Source: Leucogyrophana mollusca (Eukaryota; Basidiomycota; Agaricomycetes; Boletales). Taken from it: 64,000 nucleotides of DNA. Position numbers and translations under genes: made by a program. Shown here piece after piece: positions 36,527 through 48,395 of the stretch (its first letter is position 1; each line of letters starts with the position of its first letter). The stretch covers positions 47,563-111,562 of the forward strand of contig MU266406.1 in the NCBI GenBank assembly GCA_021014945.1, given 5' to 3'. The notes under the pieces were generated by a model. It was not told the DNA's origin, did not search any database, and was given only the letters and a program-made list of their open reading frames with translations.

Positions 36527-37640
36527 CGATGTACGAGGATTTAAACACGGGCTGGAAATTCGAGGATGAGAGTGTCGAGGAGCCGGCCTCGCATCGCGAA
36601 TTTAAAGGCATCGGACTGCACCAAGGTCGGGCCAATGGAATTATTAATTCCTGAAAACATACGATAATCGATTCGGACGAGACCTGGCTTGAAAGAATGT
36701 GAGCCTTCATACAGGTAGTTGGACCCACCCGACGGAAGAGCCGATGGGGGTGGCTCTCAAGCTAACTGTCAGAGGAAACGAGAAATCCCATCGGATTGAC
36801 ATATCCTCGCAGCGCGTAAAGAGTGATCGCTTTGTGATCGACGGATTTGGGTGGATGATGACCGTGAGACCAGACAATGCGGAGTCAGATACACCTGCTC
36901 AGTGAGCGGAGGATATTGGGTTTGAAAAGTGATATCTGCCAAACTCACCTTAGCCCAGAGCTTCCTTCGATTTACGCAGTGCGGGTCCCTCCGCGCTGGT
37001 AGACGGACCCCTAGAGCGCTGTGATGTTTATAATGCTGGGTGCATGATCGGATACTCCGAGGGAGAGGATAGGGGGAGACGGAATACAAGGCACGTGAAC
37101 ATGCAGGCTCCAAAAGAAACAAGGCAGTCAGAGTGGGTCGGTGTGAAAAATACCTCTCAAAAAATGATCGGTGACTAAGATCAACGGGCAGTGACATCTG
37201 GCCCACTTGGATTTTCCGCAAGAGCCGAGAGTCTGCGTTTCGAAAGGAAGGTCAAATTAGTGTTCATCCGTCGGGAACTATGGATCGTTTGCTTTCCGCA
37301 GCAAAACGTCGACCACCGGGAAGCTGCCAAGTCACAGGAACATCCACCGCACCGAGGCGACTACGACAAGATCGGACTTAAATATATATCAATACCATCG
37401 GAGTAAGCTGTGCTACTGCGAGTCTGTGACGCAAAAGGTGGTCCAAACAAAAATCGAGCAACATGTGTACAACGAGACCTGTGCGACGTACCTGTCATCA
37501 GCACAGCCACGTACACGCGTTCAAGGACGCGGTACAGTTGACCCTTTGCGACTGGCCCACGTAAGAGTAAGGACTTACGGTTTGTCCTATGAGCGGACAG
37601 TTCTCGTTGCGTTGGCCAGACCTTGGAAGGAAACTCATGA
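36527..37640. other. Upstream region of FRE1
   Basis: Holds the shared promoter block at 36593-36608. No gene recognised in the rest. I found no ATCWGATAA site here, in contrast to FRE2. Confidence 0.4.
36593..36608 (-). promoter_or_regulatory. Promoter block shared by FRE1 and FRE2
   Basis: Plus strand ATCGCGAATTTAAAGG, 67 bases upstream of the FRE1 ATG. The same 16 bases occur 72 bases upstream of the FRE2 ATG. The TTTAAA core could serve as the TATA element. Confidence 0.55.
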
Positions 37641-38775
37641 CTCATCTTTGACAAAATGAGCCTCCGGAGAGATCAGGTAGGACGCGAGGCTTGAGACGTC
37701 CTCCGTGTTTTCGAGGTAGCCTGCTGCCAAAGCACACTTCATTTATCACCGCCCACCGTCACAGGATTGATGTCTGGAATGAAATCAATACAGAGTAAGC
37801 TTCGCGCAATAAGATTGGAATATACCTCGTCATAAACTCCGTCCTTGTTCCTGATTTCTCGCAGTTTCTTCGTGCAGTCGTTCCACTGGTTACCACAAGT
37901 GTTAGCCCCTGCTGCACGTGAGATAGCACCTCAGCAGAGCGAGGGCCCTTCGAACGAAAGGTAGCCCACACGTATTCATTTGGTTTGGTCCAGGTACGTA
38001 CATGTTTAAAGCGATTCCGGGCACCCTAGTTGGACAGCTGTACATCGTGAGCAGTCGATGTAAACCTTGACGCGTGACGAGAACAGCAAGCGTGTCAGCT
38101 CACAACCCATGTGCCAACTGCGTTAATCCTCGGATGACGAAATTCGAAGCACTACAATTAGTGAGGAAGCGATGTCCCATGATAATTCGTTATGAAGAAC
38201 AATGAATGTTGAGGTGCGTGTAATGTCACAATTGGGACAGGATCTCTCTTACCAGCAAGAGAAATAGCAGCGATGATTCGTCCTCGTGGCCGGCGTATTT
38301 ACAGCAGAGAAACATCCCAAAGACGTTCACCAGGAGATGGCTCTCCAATTAGTGTGTTGCTGGCGACGGCCACTAGCAAGACTCGGCTGACCATGGAGTC
38401 CCACTACCGACCAGCGGGGCTTACCAGTTGTTCCCTGTATTCCCCACGATCTACCTATACCGTGTCAGTTCGATGTACCTCGCTGGCAAAGGCCGACAAC
38501 ACAGAAGAGAACAAATTGATCGGACTTACAACATTGATTTCGCCCAGCCGTTTTACCACGCTCTCGATTGGCGCCGTGATCTCCCTAGACACCCATGTCT
38601 GTGGCTTCCACGCACAAACTCAGTCCCGGATATTTGACAGCCAGCCCGGTACTCAACGTCGCCAGCCTTTCCTCGTTCGATCCCACGTCGCCGAGCACCA
38701 TCGACAGCCAATCCCACCGCAATTCCGTGCCCGATGCCTTGCCCTCTTCCGTTGACAATGGCGACGCCTGACGGG
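37640..38775 (-). pseudogene. Isolated SDR relic
   Basis: Minus-strand remnants of the SDR family found at 0-12 kb. Exon 1 near 38660-38770 reads GVAIVNGRGQGIGHGIAVGL, with the TG of TGxxxGIG changed to NG. Then come EITAPIESVVKRLGEINV, GRGGRIIAAISLAG (catalytic GASS lost), a SNFVIRGL block replacing SASKFAVRGL, and GYLENTEDVSSLASYLISPEAHF near 37650-37730. There is no intact start and key residues are lost. It lies about 25 kb from the array in the same orientation, so it is an old displaced copy or a trace of a longer array. Confidence 0.7.
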
Positions 38776-40810
38776 TTCTGGACTTAGTAAGAGATGTAAC
38801 TCTTGGGAGAGTGGCTCGGGCGAGGGCAGTAATCCTGGGTTATCATTTCCAGAGATATGCCACCTTTTAAGTGCTTGGGAACTCTCACCGGAGCACAAAG
38901 ACTAAAAGGTCAAAATTTTGAAAGACCCCAGTGCTAATAGCCATATGGCATATATCACAAATGCACGAATTTCCAAGACGGTTCCGACTAGTCGCGTTCA
39001 CATCACGGTCAATCTGCCTGGCTATAATTGGCTATAGGTCAAATCCCCTCGGTCTGCTTTGCTCTCCGCCGCAGTCAAAGACAACATGCGGAATGTACTG
39101 GATGGGCACCAAGGGAGATCACCGATTTTGATCTATGGCTCCGAATTTGGGGATGCTATCGCCGCGCTTGCAAAAATGCACAGGATTGGAGGAACGACAC
39201 AGCTGGGGGGCTCCTTGCCCATGACCCTGGTACAATTTCTTGGAAGTGGCATTCCATACCCCTAGGCAGAGCGTCCCAAACCAACCCAGACCCCGAGCCT
39301 ACTGATTTGTCACGGGGGGTGTTTCATTTTCTAGAATACCTTGAGACAGCATCATTCAGATTTCGAAACGATATCTGGTAACCGTATATGTGGACCTTCA
39401 AGATATGCGAACTCCTAGAACGAATCTTCCATCCCTCCTTATGGCTGCACCATCCTTTCTTTCTGCCTCGACCATTGCAGCCAGCTGGATAATATTCACT
39501 TCCCTCCCTCCCTGCTCGCACAAGCTGTAGACACCATGTGCAAGGATGACTCGAGCACCGAAGAAAACCTTTGGAGTCGCTGGAGGGCCGGGTGTCATTC
39601 GAAGCTGAATCTGCCCCTTCGACCTGCGCTTGTTCACTTCAGTTCACAAACTTACATGTAACAGAGACGACTAGCGTCCACACCACCTGCTCACAGCGGT
39701 GTCCCAGACTTGGCCATCGTCGTGCCCCAGAATCGTATGGTCTGATCCGTCCAGGACCCGAGGACGGACCTATGAGCGGGGAATCGAGACTAGAGCCTGT
39801 GTAGGGAGGGCTGCCTGCATCGATATGTAGCTCAGGGTGAGCATGACTTGCCGTCTTCCCAGTTGAGACTCACTTGAACTTTCCTCGAACAAAGGGTCAA
39901 AGTCCACCGAACAAGCGGTGGTCTATCCGTGACACCTTAAAGACTCGATGTGTATTCCGATGTATCGGGCCAAACATGATTTTACATCCGATGCCTACAT
40001 CATTGCGCTGGGAGGTCCCCCGTCGCGACTGATAAGAAGGGCGTCCAGCTGGGTTTTGCGTGGTGACCGAGAGATGAGACATGTATCAGGATGGAGGTGG
40101 CGGTTGAACTAACACACTCCCGACGTTGTGCTGATTGTGTATCGAGCGTTGTTAGTCGTCGAAGCCTTTGCCAATCACCGCCGAAGAAGATTACATTTTG
40201 AGCACCACCGTCACGACCACCCCCCAAGGTCTTCTTGCCATCCTCCAAGCCAAGTCGAATATCAGCTTCATGGTTTTTCTTACATCGAACCCTCGAAAGT
40301 ACATTAATGTCTGTACAATTCAGGGGCCGCGGTGGTGCGACTGCCGGGCCCGCTGTTTGGTTCGATTCAGACATGTGCTGGATTCCCAAGGGCACTCAGT
40401 ACTACTCGGTGTTTGTGCCACAATTTGTTTGTTTACGCAAAATGTGGCTTTGGTCCCTGGCGCCGATTCACTATTCGCGAGGCCCATGGCCTTGGGGACT
40501 GCATGTTGAAATACTCATTCAAGCCCCCCACACCTGACTGTTGGTGTTCGCTGAAGCCGCAGATTACGGAAATGACTACGGTGGTTAGTACTAAGTAGGC
40601 TCTTGGTTTCTGGCTTAGCGCTGAGTGTCTCTCACAGTTCGCGATGTTTTTAGCGAAGATGGGTCGTAAGCTGTCGTAAGAGGGCGGAGAAGGTGTTTCG
40701 TTTTGATGCCTCTAAACCCTCTGAGTTGGTGAAGAAGCTTATTTTCATGCGTAGACTTATATACTTGCCTTCGCAGTACCGGTCGCGCCTCGGTTCGCTC
40801 GACCTCAACC
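38776..40810. other. Gene-poor region upstream of the DUF6533 pair
   Basis: About 2 kb. Open readings on both strands near 40000-40540 overlap one another and are not recognised. No RNA gene or mobile element seen. Confidence 0.35.
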
Positions 40811-42452
40811 ATGTCCGCCTCCCCAGCTGCCATTGTCCAAGAGCTCATCACGGCCGGATATGACATGCAATTAGTTCGAGTAAGTAATGTTAGCAGATGG
40901 TGTCGGCCAAGATCCTAACTTGCTGTTCACGCAGTATCTGGGGGGTAGGTCACTCATGTGTAAAATCATGCTGGTCGCTCATTCATGGTCTTGTATCTGC
41001 ATAGGTGTTTCAGCGGCTATACTAGTATGTATGCATGCACGCTGTGGTGAGCTGCACTGATCGCTCAGCGCAGATCCACGACTACCTCCTGACGTTCGAT
41101 CACGAGGTCACGTACATCTGGCGCGGTCCCTGGAGCCTAGTCAAGATCATATATCTTTTCTCCCGGTACATGCCCTTCATCGACACTCCCCTCGTGATAG
41201 TCTTCCGTGCGTATCCTGCGCAACATCTGTACTGTTGACTTAACACCATTATTTACACTAGGCGACTTTCTCTCGGGTTTAAGCAATGATACTTGCCATA
41301 CTATGCTGGGGCTAATTTCATGGCTTTATGTGGCGGGGATGACCCTAACCGAACGTCAGTATTTACTCCCCATCATGATGCGCTTTTGTGACTTCTTGCC
41401 GTAGTCATCCTGGTGATCAGGACTTGGTACTTCCAACGCGTAATGTCACCTATTTTCCCGCACGCTGAATGCCTTCAATCATAGGGCGGTGTGGGGCAGG
41501 AACAAATGGATAGCGCTTGTGTTGTTTATCCATTCGATCACGTCTTTTGTTGTCGTCTCTTACAGCACCTACCAATATGTGAAGTCTTTGAAATGTAAGT
41601 GGCCAATATACTGGCATCGTGCAAGGCTGACGAAGTCCCTCGATCAGTTACGGTGATGCCCGAGTTCCACGGTTGTTTTGGTATAGCGGCAAGTAGCATA
41701 TTGATGGTTAATTGGGCTTTGTTCATGGTCATGGAGTCAAGTCAGTCATTTACCTGGATTTCGAGGGTTAGAGCATGATTTGACGACATTATCCCAGTCT
41801 ATCTGTCGCTGATGCTGATAAACGTTTACATTGTTTGTAAGCGCCTAAGACTCGTGCGGAACGAGCGCCTGATACTGAACGAAATGCAGATAAGAGAGAT
41901 CAAAACATCACGGAATTGTACAAGGTACTCCTACACGATGGTACGAGATCTAGCAATTCTTCTCTCAGAGCCTTTTGGCTGACGCTCTGCAATTTACAGG
42001 TGTTGCGTACTTCGCAATATTGTTTGGTAGGTGATTCAGTCAAATGCATTGGCAGTCTGTAAATCTAGACTGTATCGTAGTTCTCTCAGCCCTCAACCTA
42101 ATCATTGTCACAACTCAAACGGTTAGCCATCTAGAGCTCGTTTGCACCTCTTTTCTGACCATTTTGGTTTAGGAGCTCTCATCATTGCTTGCCACGTGAG
42201 CTGGATTTCCCTTTCGGTTGAACTCATCGAACCATCGTCCTTACCATGTTACGCAGTCCAGTACGAGTTATCCACTCGGTCCTCGCAGCACGAATGGTGC
42301 TTCATATCCGAGAAATGGGCTCTCGGACCACTCATGGGGATGCCTTCACGATGGCGACAATGCGATCCATGAACTTTGCTCCACGAGAATACCCTGATAC
42401 TAGGTTGGACGACAGTGACGCACCGTGGGAGCAGATCGATTCATCAGCTTAG
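40811..42452 (+). CDS. DUF6533-type integral membrane protein A
   Basis: A gene with about ten short exons. Exon 1 (40811-40879) starts MSASPAAIVQELITAGYD. After small exons comes HDYLLTFDHEVTYIWRGPWS, then IIYLFSRYMPFID, the signature of the basidiomycete DUF6533 membrane family. Further exons give hydrophobic helices (NKWIALVLFIHSIT, SSILMVNWALFMV, AYFAILFVLSALNLIIV) and the usual ending RVIHSVLAARMVLHIREM with a hydrophilic tail to TAG. Seven or so membrane spans are expected. The family has no known function. A tandem paralogue follows. Some exon borders, especially between 41400 and 42150, are tentative. Confidence 0.75.
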
Positions 42453-43356
42453 ACTCTGTAGATGCCCATCCGCGCTTGGGTTACAGAGTGCCTAGTTTCG
42501 GGTCGGGTTGGAGGATAGGATACCCAGAGGACGCCTAATTGATCTATATGCCACGCCCCGATGTCATGCCGCGAAGCTGACTGCGGTAGCTTAATTATGT
42601 TTATGCACTCGGTGAATCCTGACGGAGGAGTAGTATGAGACTCACCAAGCTTTATTGACATCTATTAGTTTTGGAAGTCTTTGCCAAACAACGCCAAATG
42701 CTAAACCCTCTTTCCCCACTCACCCAGCAACAGCTGGCTGGTGGTCGCCTTGAGCGCCAAAGGCGATGCCTTTGCAATGAAAATCCATTTCATGGGGTTT
42801 ATCGTCGGTCATGGCAACTATCAATGGTGCTGTCTTCCGAAATACCGACGCCGAGGACTCACCAAGGATAGTCGTGGGGAAAGATGCCACTGCAATTCAA
42901 CCAAGAGGATAAGCTACCCACCCGCACCAATGGTAGTTCAGTAGATTTTCCAGGTCTCACACTCCACCGCTTGGCGCCGTCCGCACCTGTTGCGATGTCG
43001 TCTAATCCAAGCCGCCGTGGGTGTGCAGAGTTGCGTTTTGTACGCTTGGTCACCTAGATCGCTTCTGGTCCTCTCCGAGAGCCAGGCAGCTTTATCGGTT
43101 GAACATTTTCAAGACCGCTCGGAGACTCATAATTCTCAACGGAACCTTGCACGTCTGCGTCAGAAAGGCTCTGAGGGCGCGATTTGTGGTTCGTTTGGAT
43201 GTCCTCACGGGTGCAGGGTGAGCGAGCTGTTATACTTATTCGTGGACACGCTCCTATTGCATCACTGTCGCGAGAACGGTTTTTGTCCTGGGATCCCTAA
43301 GGCAATACTAGGACAGAGGTTTATATTGCATGAACGGCGCCGTTTAGCTTACCGTA
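42453..43356. other. Spacer between the DUF6533 paralogues
   Basis: About 0.9 kb with no further coding motif recognised. Confidence 0.4.
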
Positions 43357-45038
43357 ATGTCAAATCTAGCCCCCCCTCTCACAGCAGAGCTCGTCTCGGC
43401 TGGTTATGACAAGCAGTGGATCGAGGTATTCTATCTCAAATATTTCTCCAGCCCACGAGCTAACACGATAATGTTTCAGTACTTTGGTGGTTCGTCTTTT
43501 CGTACTGTGTACCTGGTCATTGAAGAAATCAATAATACGCACCGCGAGCAGCTGTTGGAGTTGCAATTCTGGTAAGGAGCAGTCAGCTGAGACGTTAGTC
43601 GACTACTAACATTTAGCAAAGCTCTATGACTACCTTCTGACTTTTGATCTCGAGATCACCTACATCTGGCGGAGCGCATGGACTCCCATTAAGGTACTCT
43701 ATTTGTGCACCAGATACATACCTTTTGCCGACACCGCAGTCATGGTACTTTATCGTCAGTACCGTCATCTGTCTTTCCCGCATCGTGCCAGAGATAACCT
43801 TGATACAGGCGACTTCTTATCGGGATCGAGTGATAGAGCTTGTTACACCGCGATGGGAGCTGCCACCTGTGAGTGCTGCTTACGCGTGAAATCATTGGAG
43901 GAGACCCTTTCATTGACGGCCCGAGTAGGGATGTACGCCATCGGGATGAGTCTGGCCGAAAGTGAGTGAGGGCAGTCATTTTTAGCCCCTAGTCTATAGA
44001 CCAAATATATCTCTTAGTTATCCTACTTCTCAGGACATGGTGAGCTCGCCTTTGATCCTCTTTCGACGAAAGACCAATGCCAGACATCCTAGGGCAATTT
44101 GGGGACGAAATCGGTGGGTTGGAGTAGGCCTCATTATTCATGCTGCTGCTACCTTTGGAGGTGTCGCATATAGCACCAATAGTTATGTCAGCTCGACAGC
44201 ATGTGAGTTGATGTGAATCTATGCAGCATTAAGGTTAATACCGCATCTAGTTTCACCCTCTCCCGCCCCACAAATTCGCGGTTGCTTCATAACGAATGGT
44301 AGTAACATTCTCTATATCGACTGGCTTTTGTTGATGATTATGGAGTTTGGTGAGCCGGAATTTTCTCCCCGTGCCGCTGCATCTAAGAAACCACGTTGAC
44401 CAGTATACATTACGTTGATATCGGTGAAAGCGCATGGCTTCTGTGGGTACATTCGGCGTTCGGTAAAACACTACAAAGATAGCTAATTTAACTGGGAGCA
44501 ACCATAGTCGTTCAAGGACGAAATATCACTTTCATGTATCGAGCACTCTTAGAAGACGGTAAGCCAAGCCAATCTAGGCTGACCCTTGATTGACAGTTTG
44601 TGATAGGCGTCCTCTATTTCATGATACTATTCTGTAGGTACTGTCTATTCTGTTAGATGAGCAATTCGTTGAGGGCACCACAGCCTTATCCCTCGTCAAC
44701 TTTGTTATGGAATTAACGCCAGTGGTCAGAATCCTCTTGAACTTGCTGTACATCGTTGACAATTGTCATTTCAGGGAAGCATAGGGACCACTACGATGCT
44801 TGCAACGTGAGCAATGTGATCCATGGGATGCCAACGCATAATTGATCATACTCGCAGACCTTTGCGTGTCATTCACTCTGTCCTTTCGGCACGTATTGTC
44901 CTTCACATTCGACAAGTAGGTGCCCAAGGGAGCGGCGGCAATAGCCATTCCACTTCCGTGGTGGAGTCGATCATATTTGACAACCTGAGATCTGGCGATC
45001 GCGTCGAGAGTGGGCCCACTACTGCATGTCCAAGGTAG
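43357..45038 (+). CDS. DUF6533-type integral membrane protein B
   Basis: Paralogue of the gene at 40811. It begins MSNLAPPLTAELVSAGYDKQ, then KLYDYLLTFDLEITYIWRSA, KVLYLCTRYIPFADT, several hydrophobic segments and the family ending RPLRVIHSVLSARIVLHIRQ before a Ser-rich tail. The N- and C-terminal family blocks are open, but the exons between about 43980 and 44800 could not all be placed with certainty. It is probably a gene rather than a pseudogene. Function unknown; both copies lie between the two ferric reductase genes. Confidence 0.68.
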
Positions 45039-45526
45039 CATCAGTTGTTCGGTGTGGGCGTTTCGAACGCGTCAGGCGTCCTTATCCATCTATCGTTAAC
45101 ACTTCGCTCTCGTGACCACAAACATGTACCCGTAATTTGCCTACGATCATATCAGAGAAGTCTGGACTGCCAGCTGTCGGTCAGTCCTATTATTTAGGGA
45201 GTTACTTAATACTCTTGTGGCAACCGCTCCGTGGATCCTGCACTCGTAATTCGCCCTTCCTGCTCCTATTCTTGACTTCCCTACTTTTCTTTTGATGATT
45301 CGTTCACAATTATGTCAGTCCTCGACTTTCACACGAGAAAGAAGCAGGCTTAAGGAGTAAGGTGGCAACAGTTGGTGGATTTCAGTAGTACGGACGGTTG
45401 TGCAATCTTATACAGGAGTATTTGGGGAGGATCGAAGATAAAGAAAACGTTAGAGCGATACCTGGCGATACATATGGCTGTCGACAATGATACTGGAAAG
45501 AGGGTAGGATACAGTGCAACTCCTGA
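45039..45526. other. Convergent intergenic region DUF6533 B / FRE2
   Basis: About 490 bases; nothing recognised. Confidence 0.4.
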
Positions 45527-47918
45527 CTACGCATACCCATATGATTCGACATGGAGGGTCACGCTGGGCCCGCCCTTCATGATATTTGAAGGGCTCGAAA
45601 CAGGGAAGCGAAGGGCGTGACGGACAGAGCGCGCAATGCCTTGTGAGCCGCACACTAATGGAGAGTTGAGCCTAGTATTCTGGGTTGAGCAGCGCAATAT
45701 ACGTACCACTGACTGACATCCTCCCTGTAGCCATGGCGGCCTCTTCTTTGAGTATCCTGCCCAGATCGGGTCTCCCGTTCTCTATCCTCACTCCCGGCAT
45801 AAACATGATGGACTCCTTATCTTTCAGAGAAAGCTCAGGAGCCGCATGCCCCACAGAGGTCGTGTGAAGTGACTCGATCTCTCCAAGCGAGGTCGCGATA
45901 GGCGCCACGACAATGGGCGGACCAGTGAGATGAATGTGGACAGAGACGGTGAGAGAGGAAGGCGCGAGCTGTACGGCCTTGACAAGCGCTTCCTCAATCC
46001 AATGGATATGACCTAGGCGTGAAAATCAAGCTCAGTTTCCCCGACGAAATATGTTGACTCGACGACTCACTCGCTTCACGAATGACCCAAATGAAGACGA
46101 CTCGACGACAGTCGCTCTTACCGTTTCTAACACACCTGCAATAAATCATAAATACTTAACTCAGCGAGGGAAGTAGCCGGAACTAACTCAATGATGTCAA
46201 GAAGGACAGGGAGAGTGTAAGACACTCCCGCGCCGCCTAGGTACAAGGGAGCTTCAGCATTGTTGTTGAATGCAACTGTACCATGCATACCTGCGATGAG
46301 AACCGATGTATCGTATGAACCCAAGTTTGGAGAAGGGCCATATGGTCCATCGACAAAGACCTTGACTTTGCCATTTGTCGCAGCAACTTCCTGAAGACGT
46401 TTCGTGAACCCCTCTCGGACGTTGATCAAGAACACCAATTCTTTCCAGAAAGGCGAACTCGGCCCAAGATCTTCTGGATGATGCTTGTCAGAAAGCTGTT
46501 CATTGCTCTCCGCCTTTGCTCCGGTGGGGACGGAAGCAAAAAGGCTTGAGTCTAAGCTTGCTATGGTGAACGGATGAGCCTCAAAGGGCAGGCGTGAAAC
46601 GGAGGGCATGATAAGGTACGCAGTTTGTCCAGGGGCCCAATGGAAATGAGGTGGGCGGCGCAATCGTAAGCGGACGACATGTTCGGACAGCAATTCTGTT
46701 GTAGCGTCCATTGTGCCGGACCCAGACTTCCAGCCGAAGTAGGAGTAATTGAACACCACCAGCCGACAGACGCGAATGAAGCGGTCGAGAGCCCAAAAGA
46801 CAAAGGAAGGCCAAATCCAATACGACACTCTGTCCGTGAAGATCAGTTATTCCGTCATCGACCCGATAGCACCGCATACTTACTCGTCTCGGCCGGTATG
46901 GTAGTATGCGCCAATCAGGATGATTCTAGAAACAACATGAGGTGATACCGCAGCAGCATGTGTTGAATAGCTTACAAAACCAAGGTGAAGTGCGTGTAAA
47001 AGAAGAATTCATAAGCCCCTTGGCGAATAGGGCGCAGCGAGATGATGCAAAGCAAGGTCAAGCAGATCAGGGCTGTGATTCCTAGCCTTAGCCAAGCTTG
47101 ATGCAAGTTAATCTTGAATCTACATCTGGGGTCAGACGAAACCAATAATCTTGAATCGAGCACAAACTTGGAAAAGGCATAAACCTCACTCCCGCCGTGG
47201 ACCCACAGTAATATCATGCATGTCCTCGCCATGACCCGGTGGACATAGTTAAGCTTTTTCAGTAAATTTAGTGGATGGAGGGACGGTAAAATCAGAAGGA
47301 CATTTACTCTTTCATAGCTCACACCTGTCACGACTATAACGCTCTTCAAATGAGCGGTGGGGCTAATTTCTCTCCAAAATAGAGACTTACATGATACAAT
47401 ATTGTTCTTAGTCCCTAAGGCCGCGATAATAGGGAATTGGCTCGCGCAAAGTGTGCCAGCGCGCTGACTCCAATAGATAAGGTCGAGTTTGTGGCCCTCA
47501 AGGTCGGTGGCTGAATAAAAACCGTCAGCGAAAGATAGAGTAGCTAGAATATTCGCATACTATTGATGAATGTCCATATGAGAAGGAGAGCAATGTAACC
47601 AATGGTCACAAAGACTTCTGCCATATTGAGAGTGTATGATTCTCCAACTTCCAGCGTCCATCTGAAAGCGATGACGCGATAAACATTGACAAGGGCCAGC
47701 GGTACGCGTCGCAGAGACGGCGCATGGCGAATAGGAGAGGAGGTATGTTCTACGTCTGAACTACTTCGTCTTCGTCGAGCAAATTTCGAGTGTAAGAACG
47801 ATCCCCACTGGAAACATGCAACGACGAAGATAAAGACGGCGAGACAGTACCAATTCTGCCTGGGATACAGGTCGAATCTCTGGTTTTGGAGGGTTTTGTC
47901 TGTTACAGCCTTAGCCAT
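45527..47918 (-). CDS. Ferric reductase-like transmembrane protein 2 (FRE family)
   Basis: Paralogue of the gene at 34122 with the same exon plan. Blocks: AVFIFVVACFQWGSFLHSKF, LNYVHRVMARTCMILLWVHG with spaced haem His, RQGAYEFFFYTHFTLVL, HFHWAPGQTAYL, HPFTIASLDSS (FAD) and GAGVSYTLPVLLDIIE (NADPH). The last exon reads CGSQGIARSVRHAL to VESYGYA. In the FAD domain the two proteins differ at about 13 of ~157 positions by my count, while the N-terminal membrane part is more diverged. Iron-responsive GATA-type sites lie 384 and 469 bases upstream of the ATG, so control by iron is plausible. No FET3/FTR1 partner is in the window. Confidence 0.84.
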
Positions 47919-47989
47919 GTCTGAACAAAGATCCGGGCAGGCGGAGGAGATTCTTTGGCGTGCTGGAATGCTCAGGATCTGACACCACC

Positions 47990-48005
47990 ATCGCGAATTT
48001 AAAGG
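47990..48005 (-). promoter_or_regulatory. Promoter block shared by FRE2 and FRE1
   Basis: The same 16 bases as at 36593-36608, here 72 bases upstream of the FRE2 ATG. The regulatory role is inferred from conservation and position. Confidence 0.55.
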
Positions 48006-48301
48006 TATGGGTGCTGCAGGCGGACATTGGGCGGACAGAAAAGGATAATCTCGAATGTGTCCGGAGGTTCGATTCGATGTGAGAAATCAAGGCTTGTTTT
48101 CGATCAGGGGATTGCAATCATCACGGAATTTCGACAACGAAACGAAGTATTGCGCCAGCACAAAGCCAAGATATCGGGCCAAAGCTTCCGGCACTGGCGT
48201 TGTAGCCTGTTCTGAGCGACAAGAACTCGTTTGAATGGAGGTGAGCCTGCGGGTTGTCACTGGTAATGGACGGAAAATCAAACAAGGGGACAAAAAACCT
48301 T

Positions 48302-48395
48302 ATCTGATAAAACTTTTCTGACATATCGTCATTATTGATAACGTCACGCCCGCAGTTGTGGTTCAGGCATCTGATCGTGGGATATCTTATCAGAT
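48302..48395 (+). promoter_or_regulatory. Paired iron-type GATA sites upstream of FRE2
   Basis: ATCTGATAA at 48302-48310 and its reverse complement TTATCAGAT at 48387-48395. Both match ATCWGATAA, the consensus known for fungal iron-sensing GATA repressors (Fep1, SREA, Urbs1 type). They lie 384 and 469 bases upstream of the FRE2 ATG. Binding is inferred. Confidence 0.5.

Noticed and set aside
40000..40540. Overlapping open readings on both strands as genes
   Set aside because: Neither strand gives a recognisable protein and neither has convincing splice sites; left as intergenic.
34122..47918. FRE pair as NADPH oxidases (NOX)
   Set aside because: The extra N-terminal helix, the short membrane loops and the overall layout fit ferric reductases better; fungal NOX signatures were not seen.
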